This document shows positions 6,400 through 9,945 of a DNA stretch of 9,945 bases, in pieces (position 1 is the first letter of the stretch; each line of letters starts with the position of its first letter). Where the stretch lies: the NCBI GenBank assembly GCA_030635865.1, contig DAOVYA010000035.1, positions 1-9,945 of the forward strand, in the 5' to 3' direction. Both the position numbers and the translations under genes were made by a program. Source of the stretch: Gammaproteobacteria bacterium. GTDB taxonomy: Bacteria; Pseudomonadota; Gammaproteobacteria; UBA9214. A model generated the notes under the pieces. The model saw only the letters and a program-made list of their open reading frames with translations, did no database searches and was not told where the DNA came from.

Positions 6400-6406
6400 T
6401 AATGTC

Positions 6407-7228
6407 TTGAAACGTGTTCTGGCCTCTGCAGTGGTTTGTCTTCTTCGGCCGTTGGTCCGGTTGCTGCTGCGCAATGGAGTACCTTACAAGTCCTTCGCAG
6501 ATATGACGAAATGGGTATATGTAGACGTTGCAAGGGCCGAGTTTGCGATCGAGGGACGGAAACAGAGTGACTCCCGGGTGTCTATTATCACCGGTCTTTC
6601 CCGCAAAGAGGTGCGCCGGGTTGGTTTGATGCCAAACCCGGTGAATGACGAATCCATTGCGCGTTTTAATCGTGCAGCGCGTGTTATCAGTGGTTGGGTG
6701 CGGGATAGAGACTTTCATGACAGCCGTAATCGGCCTGCTTCGCTGCCAGTAGAAGGCGAGTCCCGTTCCTTTACTGCCCTGGTCCAAAAATACAGTGGGG
6801 ACGTGCCGGCCAGAGCTATCCTGGACGAACTTGAACGAGTAGGGGCCATTCAAAAATTACGCAACGGAAATTATCGGTTGCGGGTCAGGGCCTATGTGCC
6901 GCCGACGGGCGAGGATGAAAAGCTGGCCATACTTGGTACAGATGTGGCCGATTTGATTTCCACTATCGGACACAACATCTATTCCGAAGCATCTGAACTG
7001 TATTATCAGCGTAAAGTCGTATACAACAACGTCCCTGAAGAGGCGATGCCCCGACTGCGCTCAATGAGCGCCAGACGCGGTCAAAAACTGCTTGAGCAGA
7101 TCGATGCCTGGCTGTCACAGCAGGATAGAGACATGAATCCTGACGTCGAGGGTAGTGGAAGAATGCGCGCAGGGGTCGGTGTGTTCTATTTTGAAGAATC
7201 ACTCGATGCAGAGGATGATGATGAATAG
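6407..7228 (+). CDS. DUF6502-like protein with helix-turn-helix character
   Basis: This 273-residue protein resembles the DUF6502 family by my recognition of its N-terminal pattern (L-R-P-L-V-R-L-L-L-R-N-G-V-x-Y-K-x-F-A). The segment near residues 57-72 (S-R-V-S-I-I-T-G-L-S-R-K-E-V) reads as a helix-turn-helix, and residues 120-160 look like a second winged-helix with a beta wing at N-G-N-Y-R-L-R. No signal peptide or long membrane segment is clear; the hydrophobic N-terminus is broken by Arg. The C-terminus is very acidic (E-D-D-D-E). The start is TTG, backed by a good ribosome site; the next in-frame ATG (residue 33) would cut the conserved N-terminus. It follows the Sel1/ankyrin gene by 46 bp and precedes the DUF5666 lipoprotein by 48 bp. 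A DNA-binding regulatory role is inferred from the fold alone; the biochemical function is not known to me. Confidence 0.8.
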   Translation: MKRVLASAVVCLLRPLVRLLLRNGVPYKSFADMTKWVYVDVARAEFAIEGRKQSDSRVSIITGLSRKEVRRVGLMPNPVNDESIARFNRAARVISGWVRDRDFHDSRNRPASLPVEGESRSFTALVQKYSGDVPARAILDELERVGAIQKLRNGNYRLRVRAYVPPTGEDEKLAILGTDVADLISTIGHNIYSEASELYYQRKVVYNNVPEEAMPRLRSMSARRGQKLLEQIDAWLSQQDRDMNPDVEGSGRMRAGVGVFYFEESLDAEDDDE

Positions 7229-7256
7229 CGCTGGCGCCCATGGTGCTCGTGCTGTT

Positions 7257-7274
7257 TTAAGGTTGCCTTAAGGC
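7257..7274 (+). repeat. Small inverted repeat overlapping the ribosome site of the DUF5666 gene
   Basis: TTAAGG at 7257-7262 can pair with CCTTAA at 7266-7271 across a 3-nt loop, and GCCTTAAGGC at 7265-7274 is a perfect 10-bp palindrome ending 2 nt before the ATG at 7277. No T-run follows, so it is not a terminator. It may act as an operator or mask the AAGG sequence in the mRNA. Confidence 0.35.
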
Positions 7275-7276
7275 TT

Positions 7277-8815
7277 ATGTGCAGTAATACGACGATGATT
7301 AAATACAGCCATTCAATGGGTGATTCGAGAAAGGCGCCAGGCCGGAATCGGAGGTCACTCGGGGGTTTCATCTGTTTTACTGTGCTGGCTATGTTGCTGG
7401 TTTCCTGCGGCGGAGGTGGCGGCGGAGGTGGCGGCATTGTTGCTGACGGGGGTATTGGCGGGACAGGTATCAGTCAGGGACCCGTCAGTGGCTTTGGTAG
7501 TGTGTTTGTCAATGGCATTGAACACTTCCTGGGCAGCGCGAACATTTTGATCAATGGTCAGCCAGCACCCAATGGTGAGACAGATTTAAAGCTGGGCATG
7601 GTTGTGCGTGTTGCCGGCAATGTGAATCAAACTGCTGGCACAGGCACGGCAACAGATGTTGCTTATGCACAGAATCTTGAAGGCCCGATTGATTCGATTG
7701 ATCTCGCGACCAACACCATGGTGGTCCTTGGGCAGACGGTAGTGGTTGATGTCATTACGGTATTTGACGGGGCTGCAGGACTGATGGCATTAATGGCCGG
7801 TGATGTGGTCGAGATCAGCGGGTTAGTCGATGGCAGCTTTGTGATTCATGCAACGCGGGTGGATGTTGAGACCGATACCGGGTTGTATGAATTAAGTGGC
7901 ACGATAGTCAATCAGAATGCGGTGACAATGACCTTTGATATTGGCGGGCAAACGGTCGATTACAGTGCCGTAACGACCCTGGACGTTCCAGGCGGTGTGC
8001 CTGCCAATGGATTGTTTGTTCGCGTACAGGGAACCCGCCCCGGCGGTACAGGTACGCCTTTACTGGCAGGATCTGCTAAAGCGGATGATTTATCGCCCAA
8101 TGCGGTAGCTGGCGAGGATCTCGAGGTTGAGGGGTTTATCACTGACTTTGTATCCCCGGTTCAGTTTTCTGTTTCCGGGCAGGCTGTCCGTACCTCTGCA
8201 CAAACCGGGTTCGATCATGGTGTGATCAATGATCTCGGCGATGGTGTTCACATCGAAGTGGAGGGGTCGATTGCAAATGATAATGTGCTGGACGCCGATG
8301 AAATTTCCTTTAAGGGGAGCACATCGGTGCGCGGTGAGTCGGGCGAGATCGAAATACATGCCGATATTGAGGCAGTCGATCCATCGGCTGGAACCATAAC
8401 GATATTCGGTTCCAGTATAATCCTGAATTCATCGACCCAACTTGAGGATGAACGCGATAAACTGGTGCCTTTTGGCATCACCGACCTGGCTGTCGGTGAC
8501 CGTGTCGATGTTAAGGCGTTCCTTGATATAACCAGTGGTGATGTGATTGCCGAGTCCTTGCATCGCAAGAATGCAAAGGCAGATGTTGAATTAGAAGCAC
8601 CCGTTGACGCGGTGGATGCGATACTTGAAACGGTGACATTGTTTGGGGTATTGGTTACGACAGATTTATCAACGGTTTATCGTGACAAGCTTGACAATAT
8701 CATTACGTCAGCAGCATTTTTCACCGGAGCACAACTACCTGGCGCATTGGTAGAATCGAAGGGAACGTTGGTCGGGATTACGATCCTTGCCTCTGAATTA
8801 GAGTTGGATGACTAG
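7277..8815 (+). CDS. DUF5666-type poly-Gly lipoprotein
   Basis: The product (512 residues from this start) has a basic N-region, a hydrophobic stretch and a lipobox L-V-S-C at Cys44, directly followed by nine Gly, then D-G-G-I-G-G-T-G-I-S and G-F-G-S-V-F-V-N-G-I-E, hallmarks I associate with DUF5666 proteins. The rest is beta-rich and repetitive, with roughly five OB-like units marked by G-D-x-V-x-V/I-x-G and alternating Val/Ile. It should be a lipoprotein on the periplasmic side of a membrane. No catalytic motif was seen. Three in-frame ATGs are possible: 7277 has AAGG only 3 nt upstream, 7295 and 7316 have no clear ribosome site, and 7316 gives the most typical signal length (Cys at 31). 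Pairing with the preceding DUF6502-like gene suggests a shared function, which is unknown. Its downstream edge is a 124-bp gap before bioA. Confidence 0.85.
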   Translation: MCSNTTMIKYSHSMGDSRKAPGRNRRSLGGFICFTVLAMLLVSCGGGGGGGGGIVADGGIGGTGISQGPVSGFGSVFVNGIEHFLGSANILINGQPAPNGETDLKLGMVVRVAGNVNQTAGTGTATDVAYAQNLEGPIDSIDLATNTMVVLGQTVVVDVITVFDGAAGLMALMAGDVVEISGLVDGSFVIHATRVDVETDTGLYELSGTIVNQNAVTMTFDIGGQTVDYSAVTTLDVPGGVPANGLFVRVQGTRPGGTGTPLLAGSAKADDLSPNAVAGEDLEVEGFITDFVSPVQFSVSGQAVRTSAQTGFDHGVINDLGDGVHIEVEGSIANDNVLDADEISFKGSTSVRGESGEIEIHADIEAVDPSAGTITIFGSSIILNSSTQLEDERDKLVPFGITDLAVGDRVDVKAFLDITSGDVIAESLHRKNAKADVELEAPVDAVDAILETVTLFGVLVTTDLSTVYRDKLDNIITSAAFFTGAQLPGALVESKGTLVGITILASELELDD

Positions 8816-8939
8816 CCATGAAAATGCATCAGGGGTTCTGTGGGAGGGCAAAACTCTACAAGCAGGACGGACCCTGAATCCATTGCCGTTGCCCTGATAA
8901 TCCGGCAGAAGCCCTCCGCTTTTGTTATCGTTGCCAGTC
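8816..8939. other. Short intergenic region before bioA
   Basis: These 124 bp hold no convincing terminator or promoter. Two 7-bp complementary pairs are present (8828-8834 with 8892-8898, and 8843-8849 with 8911-8917) but they cross each other and have long loops. A short TTTT at 8920-8923 follows the second. No BirA-type operator was recognised. Readthrough from the upstream operon into bioA is possible. Confidence 0.4.
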
Positions 8940-9945
8940 ATGGCGCTACTGATGGACAAGGATAATCCAGGCATAGAGACTGATTTGCTGGCAGCAGATC
9001 GCGCACACGTCTGGCATCCATATAGCGCGATCAATAGCGAGACGCCGGTATTTCCTGTTGATTCCGCTGACGGTGTGCGCATCAGGCTGGTCGATGGGCG
9101 TGAGCTCATCGACGGTATGTCTTCCTGGTGGTGCGCGATCCATGGTTATAACCACCCGGTACTCAATCAGGCGATTGAGAATCAACTCAGGGATATGGCC
9201 CATGTCATGTTCGGCGGGCTTACGCACCGCCCGGCTGTCGAACTCGCCGAACAGCTGGTCGCGCTGACACCGGAGCCCTTGCAGTCTGTTTTCTTTTCCG
9301 ATTCAGGTTCGGTAGCGGTGGAGGTGGCCATGAAAATGGCCATCCAGTTTTGGGCTGTAAAAGGTATCTGCAGCAAGAACCGCTTTGTTTCCCTTCTTCA
9401 TGGCTATCACGGTGATACGCTCGGTGCCATGTCAGTGTGCGACCCGGTAAATGGTATGCACACCCTGTTTTCGGACGTCTTGCCAGAACAGATCTTTGTC
9501 GAGGCGCCTGGCTGTCGTTTTGGTGAACAGTGCAGTGACGCAGCATTGCAACCCATGGTTGATGCGCTGACCGGGCATAGTGACGAGATTGCAGCCGTGA
9601 TTCTCGAGCCGATCGTGCAGGGCGCTGGCGGGATGCGCTTCTATTCTGCTGATTATTTACGCCGGGTGCGTGCGTTGTGCGACCGGCATAATGTATTACT
9701 GATTGCAGACGAAATTGCGACGGGTTTCGGCAGAACCGGAAGGCTGTTTGCCTGTGAGCATGCCGATATTGCCCCGGATATCATGTGCCTCGGAAAATCA
9801 CTCACTGGTGGTTACCTGACGCTGGCGGCTACCCTGACAACCCGCGATATCAGCAGAGCCAACTCGCAGGGTGAGCATGGCCTGTTCATGCATGAACCTA
9901 CTCTCATGGCAAAGCCACTGGCCTGTGCCACGGCATTGGCCAGCG
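8940..9945 (+). CDS. bioA: Adenosylmethionine-8-amino-7-oxononanoate aminotransferase, N-terminal part (cut by right edge)
   Basis: BioA is the cytoplasmic PLP enzyme that transfers an amino group from S-adenosylmethionine to 8-amino-7-oxononanoate, giving 7,8-diaminopelargonate in biotin synthesis. The 335 visible residues match BioA from end to end: V-W-H-P-Y at 24-28, D-G-M-S-S-W-W at 58-64, H-V-M-F-G-G at 88-93, D-S-G-S-V-A-V-E at 121-128, G-Y-H-G-D-T at 155-160, P-I-V-Q-G-A-G-G at 224-231, the PLP-contacting Asp257 in I-A-D-E, and catalytic Lys286 in C-L-G-K-S-L-T-G-G. Roughly 95 C-terminal residues are missing. The start is uncertain between ATG 8940 and ATG 8952; neither has a good ribosome site. 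Near the edge, Glu319 and Lys325 replace the Gly of H-G-P-T and the Asn of the usual M-G/A-N-P-L-A-C. No link to the cytochrome system is apparent. Confidence 0.97.
   Translation, partial: MALLMDKDNPGIETDLLAADRAHVWHPYSAINSETPVFPVDSADGVRIRLVDGRELIDGMSSWWCAIHGYNHPVLNQAIENQLRDMAHVMFGGLTHRPAVELAEQLVALTPEPLQSVFFSDSGSVAVEVAMKMAIQFWAVKGICSKNRFVSLLHGYHGDTLGAMSVCDPVNGMHTLFSDVLPEQIFVEAPGCRFGEQCSDAALQPMVDALTGHSDEIAAVILEPIVQGAGGMRFYSADYLRRVRALCDRHNVLLIADEIATGFGRTGRLFACEHADIAPDIMCLGKSLTGGYLTLAATLTTRDISRANSQGEHGLFMHEPTLMAKPLACATALAS

Noticed and set aside
8818..8877. A 19-codon frame starting ATG-AAA-ATG after the DUF5666 gene
   Set aside because: No ribosome site of note, no recognisable sequence, and short frames of this size are expected by chance.
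8828..8917. Two crossing 7-bp inverted repeats as a pseudoknot riboswitch or terminator before bioA
   Set aside because: Pairs of this length are near what chance gives in 124 bp, the loops are about 60 nt, and no known riboswitch core was recognised.

Overview
The window looks like a piece of a Gram-negative, probably gammaproteobacterial, chromosome. The bioA product is close to enterobacterial BioA along its whole visible length. Exported proteins carry Sec or lipoprotein signals, GC content looks to be about 50%, and a DUF6502/DUF5666 pair is present, a pairing I recall from proteobacteria. A respiratory, possibly sulfur- or metal-active lifestyle is inference from the cytochromes, not something the sequence proves.

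The left third (1-2801) is a minus-strand operon of three genes with 28-37 bp gaps. In transcription order these are: a small membrane protein with the two H-x13-H helix pairs of ferric-reductase/NOX-type b cytochromes; a 522-residue probable lipoprotein with 21 CxxCH haem motifs in seven three-haem units; and a second exported multihaem cytochrome c that runs off the left edge. A 270-bp divergent intergenic region (2802-3071) holds a CRP-like dyad, an extended -10 box and an 11-bp-spaced direct repeat.

The plus strand starts at 3072 with a membrane-anchored protein carrying two Fe-S motifs and an FAD/NAD(P) flavoprotein whose domain order appears circularly permuted. Its end overlaps, by 14 bp, an exported Sel1 plus about 14-ankyrin-repeat protein. 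Close behind come a DUF6502-like helix-turn-helix protein with a TTG start and a poly-Gly DUF5666 lipoprotein. After 124 bp comes the 5' part of bioA (biotin synthesis), cut by the right edge, which looks like ordinary housekeeping.

Read together, the divergent genes could form an uncharacterised electron conduit. The flavoprotein/Fe-S protein would work on the cytoplasmic face, the dihaem b protein would cross the inner membrane, and the multihaem c proteins would carry electrons through the periplasm or to the outer membrane. The Sel1/ankyrin protein may act as a scaffold or assembly factor. The parts are seen in the sequence; the pathway, its direction and its terminal partner are inferred. 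No tRNA, rRNA, mobile element or CRISPR array was seen, and no stretch above 300 bp lacks a gene.
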